Both the position numbers and the translations under genes were made by a program. Positions 46,968-55,751 of a stretch of 64,000 bases of DNA are shown here, piece by piece; the first letter of the stretch is position 1; every line of letters begins with the position of its first letter. The stretch comes from an uncultured Ilyobacter sp. GTDB lineage: Bacteria; Fusobacteriota; Fusobacteriia; Fusobacteriales; Fusobacteriaceae. The stretch lies in NCBI RefSeq assembly GCF_963668085.1, contig NZ_OY764059.1:1612001-1676000 (forward strand). Direction: 5' to 3'. A model generated the notes under the pieces. The model was not told the DNA's origin and did not search any database. It worked only from the letters and a program-made list of their open reading frames with translations.

Positions 46968-47636
46968 TTGGACAGGTTCGAGCTCTTTAGTAGAGAACAT
47001 TTTTTTTACCTGGCATCATATTCTCTTATAACATTTATTTTTATCATCATCTCTTTGAAGGTCAAGGATAAAAAGAGTTTTTCCAGAAATTCTGCCACGA
47101 TTATAGGGGTTTTAAAACTCTCAGAGTTGGCTTACAGATTCGTAATTTTAGGGGATCCTCTCAAGTACTTACTTCCCCTGCATCTTTGCAATCTTACCCT
47201 TATTATGGCAATAATTGCTATGACCACTGAAAATAAAGTTTTTTTAAACCTTACATATTTCTGGAGTGCCGGAACGATATTTGCCCTTCTGACACCAGAG
47301 GTAAAGATCAACTTTCCTCATCTTTTAAATATTAGTTTTTTTTCTACACACTTTTATCTTATTTTTTCTGCTGTATATTGTGTAAAAGCTTTCAATTTCA
47401 AACCAAACTTTGAAAGTCTCTTAAAGGCCTTTAAGTATGTAAATTTAGCCTTTATAATAATTTTCTTTATAAATTTAGTGCTCGGAACAAATTATATGTT
47501 TGTAAACTATAAACCAACCTTTAAAAGTCCCCTCGATTATATGGGACCTTGGCCATATTATATTATAGTCCTAGAGATTATAACCTTTGTTTGTTTTCTC
47601 GTAATGTACCTGCCTTTTTATACGAAAAAAAGGTAG
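46968..47636 (+). CDS. YwaF/TMEM164-family integral membrane protein
   Basis: A 222-residue membrane protein with about six or seven hydrophobic segments. The pattern RFELFSREHFFYLASYSL, YLLPLHLCNLTLIMAI and the late DYMGPWPYYIIVLEI fits the YwaF (TIGR02206) family, whose function is not established in bacteria. Start is TTG at 46968 after AGGTAGGTGG, 8 bases after the RNase H stop, so the two genes are co-transcribed. Confidence 0.8.
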   Translation: MDRFELFSREHFFYLASYSLITFIFIIISLKVKDKKSFSRNSATIIGVLKLSELAYRFVILGDPLKYLLPLHLCNLTLIMAIIAMTTENKVFLNLTYFWSAGTIFALLTPEVKINFPHLLNISFFSTHFYLIFSAVYCVKAFNFKPNFESLLKAFKYVNLAFIIIFFINLVLGTNYMFVNYKPTFKSPLDYMGPWPYYIIVLEIITFVCFLVMYLPFYTKKR

Positions 47637-47689
47637 GTTTATTTCCTACAGAGTTAGTTATTTTTTTAACATAAAGGAGTGATTTAGTA

Positions 47690-49132
47690 ATGCGTAACTT
47701 TGTATTCAACAAAGCAATGGAACTTCGAAGAGACACTTTAAAAACCATTGTATCTCTCTATGAAAAGGACCAACTTAGAGAAAAGTTTCCTAAAATCGTA
47801 AGAGAGATTCTCCCAGGAGACAACCCTGTTTACAGAAACAACATCTACAGAGAGAGAGAGATTCTTAAACAGAGAATCAAAATTTATCTTGATTTTGATT
47901 ATGAAAAGACGAGAGATCTTGAGCTTTTTGAACTTGTAAACCACTTAGATTCAAAATTTTTCTATAAAAAAGATGAACTAAGGGGAAAACATAAGTATGT
48001 TAGAGTGATTAAAGAAGCCTGCGATGTCTGTCCTTCAGGAAAATATTATGCTACAGACCTTTGCAGAAACTGTATCGCCCACAACTGTACCAATGTCTGC
48101 CCAAGGGACGCTATTGTTTTTGAAGATGGAAGAGCAAAAATAATACCTGAAAAATGTATCGGATGCGGTCTTTGTGCCAAATCATGTGACTACTATGCTA
48201 TTGTAAAATTAGAAAGACCATGTGAAAGAGCCTGTACACTTGGTGCCATAACAAAGGATGAAAACGGTGCGGCAGATATCAACAAGGATAAATGTGTGGC
48301 CTGCGGTGCCTGTCATGTGGCCTGCCCATTTGGAGCCATAGAATCACCTACCCAGATTTTAGACGTAGTACATGCCATCCAAAACCAGGATGAAGTTATC
48401 GCAATATACGCCCCGGCAATAGTTTCTCAGTTCGGACATACTGTTTCTCCCGGAAAAATAAAGTCCTTATTCAAGAAACTTGGTTTTTCAGATGCTATGG
48501 AAGTAGCTGTAGGAGCCGATATGGTTGCAGAGGAAGAGGCAGAGATCCTTAGGGAGAATCCTGGAAAAATGACAACATCATGCTGCCCTTCTTTTTACAG
48601 CTATATAAAGAAGCATCAGCCTGAAATGGAAAAATATATCTCCCATGCACCATCTCCTATGGCTGCATTGGCAGAACATCTAAAAGAAAAATACCCAAAT
48701 AAAAAAATCGCATTTATCGGACCATGTATTGCAAAAAAAATGGAAGCAGACAAATATAATATTTTAAAAGAGAAAAAAGTTGTGGATTACGTACTAACTT
48801 TTACTGATGTAGCCGCATGGATAGAGGCTAGAGAGCTAGATGTAGCAACACTCCCTGAGGATGATATCCTAGGAACTTCCTTTGGATGGGGATTTGCACA
48901 CACTGGAGGAGTTGCAAATGCAGTTGCAGAAAAGTTGGATCAAGACGTAAAGGTAATCCATATGAACGGACTAGCAGAAGGAAAAGAAAGCTTCGCAGCC
49001 TTTGAAAAATCTGGAGACTATACTCTCCTAGAGGGAATGGGATGTCGTGGCGGATGTATTGCCGGACCTTCTATTCTACAGAACCCTAAAGTGGCTAGGG
49101 TTATGCTCATGAAGGTTGGATCTAAAAAATAA
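47690..49132 (+). CDS. Monomeric [FeFe] hydrogenase
   Basis: The 480-residue enzyme should interconvert protons and H2. After a helical N-terminus (1-105) come cysteine-rich ferredoxin-like modules (CDVCPSGKYY, CRNCIAHNCTNVC, CIGCGLCAKSC, CVACGACHVAC; about 107-220) and the H-cluster domain with TTSCCPSFYSYI, FIGPCIAKKMEAD and EGMGCRGGCIAG. The L1 motif has Phe where the well-studied group has Trp, as in group B-type enzymes. It may dispose of electrons, or recover H2 made by nitrogenase (inference). AAGGAGTG precedes the ATG. Confidence 0.93.
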   Translation: MRNFVFNKAMELRRDTLKTIVSLYEKDQLREKFPKIVREILPGDNPVYRNNIYREREILKQRIKIYLDFDYEKTRDLELFELVNHLDSKFFYKKDELRGKHKYVRVIKEACDVCPSGKYYATDLCRNCIAHNCTNVCPRDAIVFEDGRAKIIPEKCIGCGLCAKSCDYYAIVKLERPCERACTLGAITKDENGAADINKDKCVACGACHVACPFGAIESPTQILDVVHAIQNQDEVIAIYAPAIVSQFGHTVSPGKIKSLFKKLGFSDAMEVAVGADMVAEEEAEILRENPGKMTTSCCPSFYSYIKKHQPEMEKYISHAPSPMAALAEHLKEKYPNKKIAFIGPCIAKKMEADKYNILKEKKVVDYVLTFTDVAAWIEARELDVATLPEDDILGTSFGWGFAHTGGVANAVAEKLDQDVKVIHMNGLAEGKESFAAFEKSGDYTLLEGMGCRGGCIAGPSILQNPKVARVMLMKVGSKK

Positions 49133-49165
49133 TCTTCTTAACAGAGAATAAGCAATTATCAAACA

Positions 49166-49210
49166 AAGAGGGTGACCCGCAGGTATTTTTCCTACCTGGG
49201 TCACCCTCTT
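49166..49210. terminator. Bidirectional terminator between hydrogenase and yigZ
   Basis: A 13-base-pair stem (AAGAGGGTGACCC/GGGTCACCCTCTT) carries an inner AGGTA/TACCT stem. It sits between two convergent genes and touches the yigZ stop region. Confidence 0.8.
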
Positions 49211-49211
49211 C

Positions 49212-49790
49212 TTATATTTCAAATATAACAAGTCCCCTTACCTCTTTTAAAAGAGACTCTGTTTCATCCTTTATCATAATTCTGAATGTTACCTTGTCCA
49301 TAAATTCTTTTTCTAGAATCTTGCCCCCTGAAGAGCTTATTATTCCCTCTACTTCATTTACCTTATCATAGGAAAAATCGACTACATATTTCTTTAGGTG
49401 AACATACTCTATTATGCCCGCCTCCTGTACTGCAAGCTTAGCCGCCTTGGCATAATTTCTCACAAGTCCCCCTGCACCGAGTTTTATACCTCCGAAGTAT
49501 CTAGTTACAACTACCACCAGATTATCCACATCCAAAAGATTCATAATCTCCCCTATAGGCTTTCCTGCAGTACCTCCTGGTTCACCGTCATCATCTACCT
49601 TATAGTATTCCTGACCATTTTCTGTGACCTTGTAGGCACTACAGTTATGGGTGGCATCAGGATGTTTTCCTTTTATGTTATTTATAAAATTTTCCGCCTC
49701 TTCTTTTGAAGAAACAGGCTTTATATATCCTATAAACTTGGATCTTTTTTCCTCAAACTCTATATAACACTCTTTTTCAACTGTCTGCAT
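49212..49790 (-). CDS. yigZ: YigZ/IMPACT-family protein
   Basis: The 192-residue protein has the IMPACT domain (KRSKFIGYIKPVSSKEEAENFI, HPDATHNCSAYKV, DDGEPGGTAGKPIGEIM, VVVTRYFGGIKLGAGGLVRNYAKA) and a short C-terminal DUF1949-type domain. The family is linked to ribosome/translation control but its bacterial role is unsettled. Its start overlaps the end of the upstream channel gene by 14 bases. Confidence 0.92.
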   Translation of the reverse strand: MQTVEKECYIEFEEKRSKFIGYIKPVSSKEEAENFINNIKGKHPDATHNCSAYKVTENGQEYYKVDDDGEPGGTAGKPIGEIMNLLDVDNLVVVVTRYFGGIKLGAGGLVRNYAKAAKLAVQEAGIIEYVHLKKYVVDFSYDKVNEVEGIISSSGGKILEKEFMDKVTFRIMIKDETESLLKEVRGLVIFEI

Positions 49791-50400
49791 GTTTCAACCT
49801 CCCCTTTGACGGAAGTTGAAGATTAAACATTATGGCCATAATTCTTATTATAAAAATTGAGATCATCACTGTATTCATCATAAGAGCCTCTGAAAACCCT
49901 AGCTTTATTCCGCCCCAGTAAACTCCCCCTCCTATAAGACATAAAAATGCATATACATCTTCTTTTAGTATAAATGGAATCTCATTTACAAGCATATCCC
50001 TTAAAACCCCTCCACCAACACCAGTGAGAGTGGCCATTATAGAAACTCCCAAAAGTCCTAGGTCATTCCCTAAGCCCTTTTGGGCTCCTATTACAGTAAA
50101 GGCTGCAAGTCCTGCAGCATCTGAAACTTTAATTATATTAGAAAGTTTACCCTCTAATTTGTCATGGTAGGCTATATAGGAAACTATAGCAATAAAAACT
50201 GCCAGATACGCATCTCTTTCTTGGATTATAGAATCAGGAACCTGATTAAGTACAACATCTCTTATTATCCCACCACCAACTGCCGTTATCACTCCTAGCA
50301 CTACTATACCAAATATGTCCAGTTTATGTTTTTCACCCTTTAAAGCTCCCGAGACAGAAAATGCAACTATCCCTAGGGTGTTCAATACTTCTATAATCAT
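49777..50400 (-). CDS. TRIC/YicG-family membrane protein
   Basis: A 207-residue protein with two repeated three-helix units: GEKHKLDIFGIVVLGVITAVGGGIIRDVVL and GNDLGLLGVSIMATLTGVGGGVLRDMLV. The GGG(I/V)xRD motif in each is typical of the YicG (UPF0126)/TRIC fold; prokaryotic TRICs conduct cations and some relatives transport small molecules. The ion or substrate cannot be told here. It overlaps yigZ. Confidence 0.88.
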   Translation of the reverse strand: MIIEVLNTLGIVAFSVSGALKGEKHKLDIFGIVVLGVITAVGGGIIRDVVLNQVPDSIIQERDAYLAVFIAIVSYIAYHDKLEGKLSNIIKVSDAAGLAAFTVIGAQKGLGNDLGLLGVSIMATLTGVGGGVLRDMLVNEIPFILKEDVYAFLCLIGGGVYWGGIKLGFSEALMMNTVMISIFIIRIMAIMFNLQLPSKGRLKHADS

Positions 50401-50409
50401 GACCTCTCC

Positions 50410-51147
50410 TTAGTTAATATAAGCATTTAATAATTTTACAGCAAGCTGGTAAACAGGATTTATTATATCCCACAACAATCCAAACCACGCCAGAGCTATT
50501 ATTATATAAAATCCATAGGACTCCATACTGTAAAAAATCTCCTTGACCCTGTAGCTCCCGAGACTAGAAACCACTTTAGACCCGTCTAAAGGCGGTATGG
50601 GAATCAGATTAAATATACCCAAGACCAAGTTTATTCTTATGAGGTAACTTACAGCAGCTATTAAATTCATCTCATAAAGGAAAGGCCCCATGAATTTGAA
50701 CATAGTGGCCCCTATAAAAGCCAGGATAAAATTAGTGAGAACTCCTGCCACAGATACCTGAAACACTCCCCATTTTTTATCTCTGAGGTTTCTGTAATTT
50801 ACAGGTACAGGTTTTGCCCATCCGATTACAAAGGTTGCCCCTGTAGCAATTAGAAATATCGGAAGCAAAGTCCCGAGTGGATCTAAATGTTTTATGGGAT
50901 TTAGAGTAAGCCGACCTGCATTTTTTGCAGTTGGATCACCATTTTTATATGCTGCCAGTCCATGGGCTATCTCATGAAGCATAACAGAAAAAATAAGTAT
51001 ACCTATCATAACCCCGGTAAAGGGCTGGACGACTAATTTTTTGACCATGGTTAAAAGCAAAAGACCGGCTATAATACCGTATATTACCTTTGTGGAAGTC
51101 GGAGCATTGGAATTTAGATATTTAAACTCTTTTATAAAATTCTTCAT
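50410..51147 (-). CDS. Site-2 protease-family (M50) membrane metalloprotease
   Basis: The 245-residue protein has about six membrane segments. The zinc motif HEIAHG (about residue 60) lies in a membrane helix and the third ligand region NLIPIPPLDGSKV is near residue 185. This is the PDZ-less rhomboid-sized M50 group (like YwhC), distinct from RseP. The substrate is unknown. It lies between comEC and the TRIC-like gene with short gaps. Confidence 0.9.
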   Translation of the reverse strand: MKNFIKEFKYLNSNAPTSTKVIYGIIAGLLLLTMVKKLVVQPFTGVMIGILIFSVMLHEIAHGLAAYKNGDPTAKNAGRLTLNPIKHLDPLGTLLPIFLIATGATFVIGWAKPVPVNYRNLRDKKWGVFQVSVAGVLTNFILAFIGATMFKFMGPFLYEMNLIAAVSYLIRINLVLGIFNLIPIPPLDGSKVVSSLGSYRVKEIFYSMESYGFYIIIALAWFGLLWDIINPVYQLAVKLLNAYIN

Positions 51148-51174
51148 TGTATCACCTCTATTATGTATAAATTA

Positions 51175-52836
51175 TCACATCTGAATATTTTTTTCAATTC
51201 TTTCTAATTCAACTATCTTGCCTTTGATGTTTATAAATGTTCTTCCTCGAAGTTTAACTTCATCTCCTTCAGACAGTATTAACTCTTGAGACACCTTTAA
51301 TATTTTTTTCAGTTTTTCATCTGTATTTTCTGTTGTTATCAGCACCTCTATACCCTTTATACCATTGTCCCTGAGAAATATAATATCCTTATTGCTTATC
51401 TTTTTCCCAGAAACCAAAAACCCCGGTTTTTCACTATAATACACCATCCCTTTGTAATCTAAAATTTCCGGAGGCTTCGGCCCATTGACAAATAACAGTG
51501 TAAATATAGGAACCGCAGACAGCCACTTCAGTCTGCCTTTCAAAAAAGCCACTCCAAAAATAGAAAAATAAAGCAAGATAATCATCCCACTTTTCTTTAT
51601 TCCATAATAGTTCAGCGAAAGTCCAGGTATACTCGATGTTACCTCTATAAATTTTAACAAAATATGATAACTCAAATTCACCGTGGGCATAAGAATCCAT
51701 CCTGCTCCTATGACGGAAAGGACAAGGGCCCCAAAGGCACTCTGAACAAAAAGAACACCTAGAGGAATGGCAACTAAATTTACAAGAAATGACAAAAGGG
51801 GAATAGTTCTGAAATACACGATAAATATAGGGGTTAAGAAAATCTGTATCGTGAGACTCATAGCGGCAAACAGTAAAACCTTATTTATAAACTCACTTCT
51901 AGCAGGAGATCTTAATTTTTTCTCTACCTTGGGATATATAAAGATGATGGCAACTACAGCCATAAATGACATCTGAAAAGACAACTCCATAACTGATACT
52001 GGATTTATCAAAAGTGATATTACAAAGGCAGCTGAAAGAGATTTTTTTGGATCTGGCTTCTCATAAAAAAGTTCCCCTCCTATATAGCACATACCCATTA
52101 TATAGGCACGGAGGACAGAAGGAGCCAAGCCCACCCCAGCAGTATAGAGGGTCAATATCACAGCAGAAAGAAAATACCTCACTTCTCTCTGTAAGGGAAG
52201 TTTTCCAGTCAAAAATAATATTATTGCTATTATAACCCCTATATGCAGCCCAGATATAACTATAAGGTGGGAAGTTCCTGTATAAGAGAACATGTCCTTC
52301 ACCTTATCTGAAAGGTTACCTTTTTCACCCATGATTACAGCTCTGTAAAATTTTTCCATGTCCCCTGAATAGTTTCTTGTCAAAGCTCTTATTTTGTCAT
52401 CTAGATATTTGTTTACAAAGCCTCTTGGTATAGGTGTCGTATAAACTTCGTCTAGCTGATAATATTCTCTATTATTTCTTACAACCTTATCTTTTAGTTT
52501 TCCTGTTATTTCAGACTTCCCGTCTTCTAGGTTGTTTCCATAAATATACAGGGCTTTTCTAGGAATTTTTCCATTTATCCTTTCAATTTTGCTGTTTCCA
52601 CCGTTAACTTTTAAAATAATATTTTCACCGATATTATGGGTGCCTAGATCTAAACCAGTAAAAATCCTCAGCATGAATAAAATAGAAATTACCAATAATA
52701 GATTTGACCTGTTTTTCATAAAAAAAGTTGCTACAATCAAAAGAACTGTAATAGCAGTTGCTATTCCCAAAGGAAAAAAGCAAAATAACAGACTCATTAT
52801 TAAGATTTCTAAGGCTGCAAGGTAGGTCGTCTCCAT
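51175..52836 (-). CDS. comEC: ComEC/Rec2-family DNA-uptake channel, short form
   Basis: ComEC forms the inner-membrane channel for single-stranded DNA during transformation. The 553 residues contain N-terminal membrane helices, an OB-like region (about 70-140) and the competence domain with YRAVIMGEKGNLSDKVKDMF and TGTSHLIVISGLHIGVIIAIILF, then further helices. The C-terminal part (about 470-553) is too short for the metallo-beta-lactamase domain of longer ComEC and shows no HxHxDH motif. Competence itself is not proven by this gene alone. Confidence 0.9.
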   Translation of the reverse strand: METTYLAALEILIMSLLFCFFPLGIATAITVLLIVATFFMKNRSNLLLVISILFMLRIFTGLDLGTHNIGENIILKVNGGNSKIERINGKIPRKALYIYGNNLEDGKSEITGKLKDKVVRNNREYYQLDEVYTTPIPRGFVNKYLDDKIRALTRNYSGDMEKFYRAVIMGEKGNLSDKVKDMFSYTGTSHLIVISGLHIGVIIAIILFLTGKLPLQREVRYFLSAVILTLYTAGVGLAPSVLRAYIMGMCYIGGELFYEKPDPKKSLSAAFVISLLINPVSVMELSFQMSFMAVVAIIFIYPKVEKKLRSPARSEFINKVLLFAAMSLTIQIFLTPIFIVYFRTIPLLSFLVNLVAIPLGVLFVQSAFGALVLSVIGAGWILMPTVNLSYHILLKFIEVTSSIPGLSLNYYGIKKSGMIILLYFSIFGVAFLKGRLKWLSAVPIFTLLFVNGPKPPEILDYKGMVYYSEKPGFLVSGKKISNKDIIFLRDNGIKGIEVLITTENTDEKLKKILKVSQELILSEGDEVKLRGRTFINIKGKIVELERIEKNIQM

Positions 52837-52879
52837 AGATCACCTCCAAGGATAAAATAAACAAAAGCCCCTATAGGGG

Positions 52880-54265
52880 CTAAAATTTTATGGCCATTAT
52901 GGACTGATAAAGTTCTAATGCATAAGAATCTGTCATTCCACAGATAAAGTCTGTAACAAGCTTTAGTTCATTATAAAGCTTATTTTTATAGGGATATCTG
53001 TCCTTCAAAAATCTGTAATTACTTGATATAAGTCTGTATAGCTTCTCTTCCTTGCTTCCTATCCGGTCTTTTTTCGGGGACACCACAGCATCTGTAAACT
53101 CCCTCAAAAGAACCCTCAGTATCCTGTCTCCACTTATCTCAAGCTTTACTACATCTTTATCACTTATTATTATCGAAAGAATCTCCCTGAAGGCTTTTTT
53201 CAAATGAACTGCATCAGAAGAATCCAAAAGCTCCTCTTCATAGGTCCCGCACATTATATTTTCATAATTTTTTAAAAAGGATTTTGCCGTCTCATTTATC
53301 ATGAATTTTTGTATCTTCACACGGAATATCTGCATCTTTATCTCTCTAGGGTCTGGATAAAGACAGTCTATCTCTGCTTCCCCCAGACTGTCTAGGATTT
53401 CTCTTTCTTTCTCATTTTCTGAGTCTAAGTATTTTTCTATTACCCTTCTTACCCTCTCTGTGGTAAGTATTCCTTTTTTCACAGCATCTTCTATGTCTGC
53501 CACCAGATAAGCTATATCGTCAGACGCCTCTAGCAAAAATACAAGAGGATGCCTCCTTATCTTTCCGTCTATCTCTATGCCAAGTTCCGATACTATTTTT
53601 TCAAAGGGCTGTTTTTCACTCTGAAAATACCCAAACTTTTTATAACTAATCCCCATCTCAGGATTGTTTCCATCAAAGGAGGATCGTGGATATTTCATTA
53701 TAGAGGCCATGGTTGGAAAGGTCAGGTTTAGGCCATACTCATCTCTTATATACTGCAGCCGGCTTATGACCCTCAAAGTCTGAGCATTTCCTTCAAACTT
53801 CTTAAAATCATTGAGTTCTGCCTCACTCCATTTTTCTCCGTAAAAATCTATATTCTCATCAAATTTATCTTCAAAAAATTCTGTGAAAAAATCCTGTATT
53901 ATGACCTCACCATAATGTCCAAAGGGAGGATTTCCAACGTCGTGAAGAAGTGAGGCAGCCTCTAAAACACTTCCCATGCATTCTTTCATCTCAGATGGAA
54001 ACTTACCTCTTTTGATAAGCTCTGATTCCACCAGACCACCTATCTCACTTGCTATTGTTGAAACTTCAAGGGAGTGTATCAGCCTGGTTCTTATGAAATC
54101 ATTGCTGTCTAGGGGATGTATCTGGGTTTTATTTTTGAGTCTTCTAAAGGATGAGCTGAAGATAATCTTAGAATAATCGTGTTTGAACTCGCTAAGAACC
54201 GTTCTTTTCTCATCTTTTCCAGGTCGGAATTTAGTTGGTTTCATAAGATCTTCCCAGTTCATCAT
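52880..54265 (-). CDS. dgt: dGTP triphosphohydrolase-like HD protein
   Basis: Dgt-family enzymes cleave dNTPs to nucleoside and triphosphate. The HD-motif residues are visible: His in RLIHSLEVSTIA, HD in EAASLLHDVGNPPFGHYGE and the last Asp in EASDDIAYLVADIEDA. FSSSFRRLKNKTQIHPLD is the family start. I chose the ATG at 54265, 8 bases after GGAGG; a GTG at 54271 is too close to it. Length 461 residues, between the short and long groups. Confidence 0.92.
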   Translation of the reverse strand: MMNWEDLMKPTKFRPGKDEKRTVLSEFKHDYSKIIFSSSFRRLKNKTQIHPLDSNDFIRTRLIHSLEVSTIASEIGGLVESELIKRGKFPSEMKECMGSVLEAASLLHDVGNPPFGHYGEVIIQDFFTEFFEDKFDENIDFYGEKWSEAELNDFKKFEGNAQTLRVISRLQYIRDEYGLNLTFPTMASIMKYPRSSFDGNNPEMGISYKKFGYFQSEKQPFEKIVSELGIEIDGKIRRHPLVFLLEASDDIAYLVADIEDAVKKGILTTERVRRVIEKYLDSENEKEREILDSLGEAEIDCLYPDPREIKMQIFRVKIQKFMINETAKSFLKNYENIMCGTYEEELLDSSDAVHLKKAFREILSIIISDKDVVKLEISGDRILRVLLREFTDAVVSPKKDRIGSKEEKLYRLISSNYRFLKDRYPYKNKLYNELKLVTDFICGMTDSYALELYQSIMAIKF

Positions 54266-54366
54266 AAGCACTTCCTCCCCAAGTTTACTAGATAAAAATC
54301 AAATTATTTGTAAAATTTTTAATTAAATTACTGATTATTTTCTATAAAAAGCATTCTCTTCCTTTT

Positions 54367-55689
54367 TTATTCTTTATAAAGAAAATAAAATATAAAAGAT
54401 ATAACAAAGGAACCTGCAGAAAAAAGTGCAGTGGTATAAACTCCTGATCTCGAGACTCCCTCGGGACTTGTAATTATAGCCTGTATAATATTTCCACCTC
54501 CTGCCACAAGTATTATAGGAAGCAGGGCTATGGATATTAGAAAGGCCATTTTTAGAAAAAAGCCCTGTATCCCGAAACACATTCCCTCTATTTTGTGACC
54601 ACTCTTTTCACTTATATGAGTGCTTATCTCACTGAGCATGGCAGGTGGAAATATAAAGGCCGCACCTGAAACAGGTATTCCCATAAAGGCAAATATATAA
54701 AACCCCCAACTGACAGGTATAGCCTTCCCAAGATTATAAAGCACAAGCGAGAGTAATGCCAGGGCAGCAAGAGCCAAAAGCATAAGTTTTCTGTAACCTA
54801 CTCTTTTTGCCATTCTGTTGGTGGGATAAAAGAAAAGTGCAGAAGTACCAAAAAGTATAGCTGCCGCTCCAGTTATCGCTCCTTTTCCCATTCCCATAAT
54901 ATCTTCTACATAATAGTTCATAGAGGCCCTAAGAATATTAAAACCTACAAAAAAGAATAACAAACCTAAAAGATAATATATAAAGGACTTGTCGTGAAAT
55001 AGTATCTTAAAGGATTCCCCCAAAGTGGTTTTAGAAATTTTCCCGTGGGAATACTTTTTCTCAGGGACTAAGAAAACTGTCACATAGGCTCCTAATGCCG
55101 AAACTGTACTGAGAAGTATGACCATCATTCTTATCCCTGTCTCTGTGTCTCCCCTGCCCAGGGTCTTTATTAGTATCCCAGGAAGTATCATGGCAATGGC
55201 CGTATAAACCAGTCTAAAAACTGACTGCCATGTAGAAAGATTTAGTCTTTCTTCGGGAGTATTTCCTATCTCTGGTATAAGGGCATTATAGGGGGCTCCT
55301 ACTATGGTATAAAAAATAAAAAATATAGACCCCACCAGTGAAAGATAAAGAAAAGTATCCACTCCCCCTCCCTTTACAGGATAAAAAAATGCCACTGTTG
55401 AGATCCCCAAAGGGATGCTTCCAACAGCTATAAAAGGAATTCTACGGCCCCAACGGCTGTTGGACTTATCAGATAGATAGCCTACCAAAGGGTCGGAAAC
55501 CATGTCTACAAATCTTGACAGGACTAGGGCTAGGGATATTAGTATAGGGGCCATAAGAGGCTTTATCCCAGAATTTTCCGGCGGAAGATAATAATATAAG
55601 ACCCACTGGGCAAAGATCTGATCTACTATGGCATAGCTCACCCCTATACCATAAAATAACTGTACACTCCTCGGTAATCTTTTTTCCAT
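54367..55689 (-). CDS. GPH-family sugar:cation symporter (MFS_2)
   Basis: A 440-residue, 12-helix transporter. The motif DPLVGYLSDKSNSRWGRRIPFI (about residues 66-87) and the PYNALIPEIG segment are typical of the glycoside-pentoside-hexuronide:cation symporters such as MelB. No sugar genes lie next to it, so the substrate cannot be inferred. Confidence 0.88.
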   Translation of the reverse strand: MEKRLPRSVQLFYGIGVSYAIVDQIFAQWVLYYYLPPENSGIKPLMAPILISLALVLSRFVDMVSDPLVGYLSDKSNSRWGRRIPFIAVGSIPLGISTVAFFYPVKGGGVDTFLYLSLVGSIFFIFYTIVGAPYNALIPEIGNTPEERLNLSTWQSVFRLVYTAIAMILPGILIKTLGRGDTETGIRMMVILLSTVSALGAYVTVFLVPEKKYSHGKISKTTLGESFKILFHDKSFIYYLLGLLFFFVGFNILRASMNYYVEDIMGMGKGAITGAAAILFGTSALFFYPTNRMAKRVGYRKLMLLALAALALLSLVLYNLGKAIPVSWGFYIFAFMGIPVSGAAFIFPPAMLSEISTHISEKSGHKIEGMCFGIQGFFLKMAFLISIALLPIILVAGGGNIIQAIITSPEGVSRSGVYTTALFSAGSFVISFIFYFLYKE

Positions 55690-55751
55690 TGTTCCCCCTC
55701 GATGTGAAAATCTTTAAATATATAATTCACCTTAATTTTATTTATACACCA

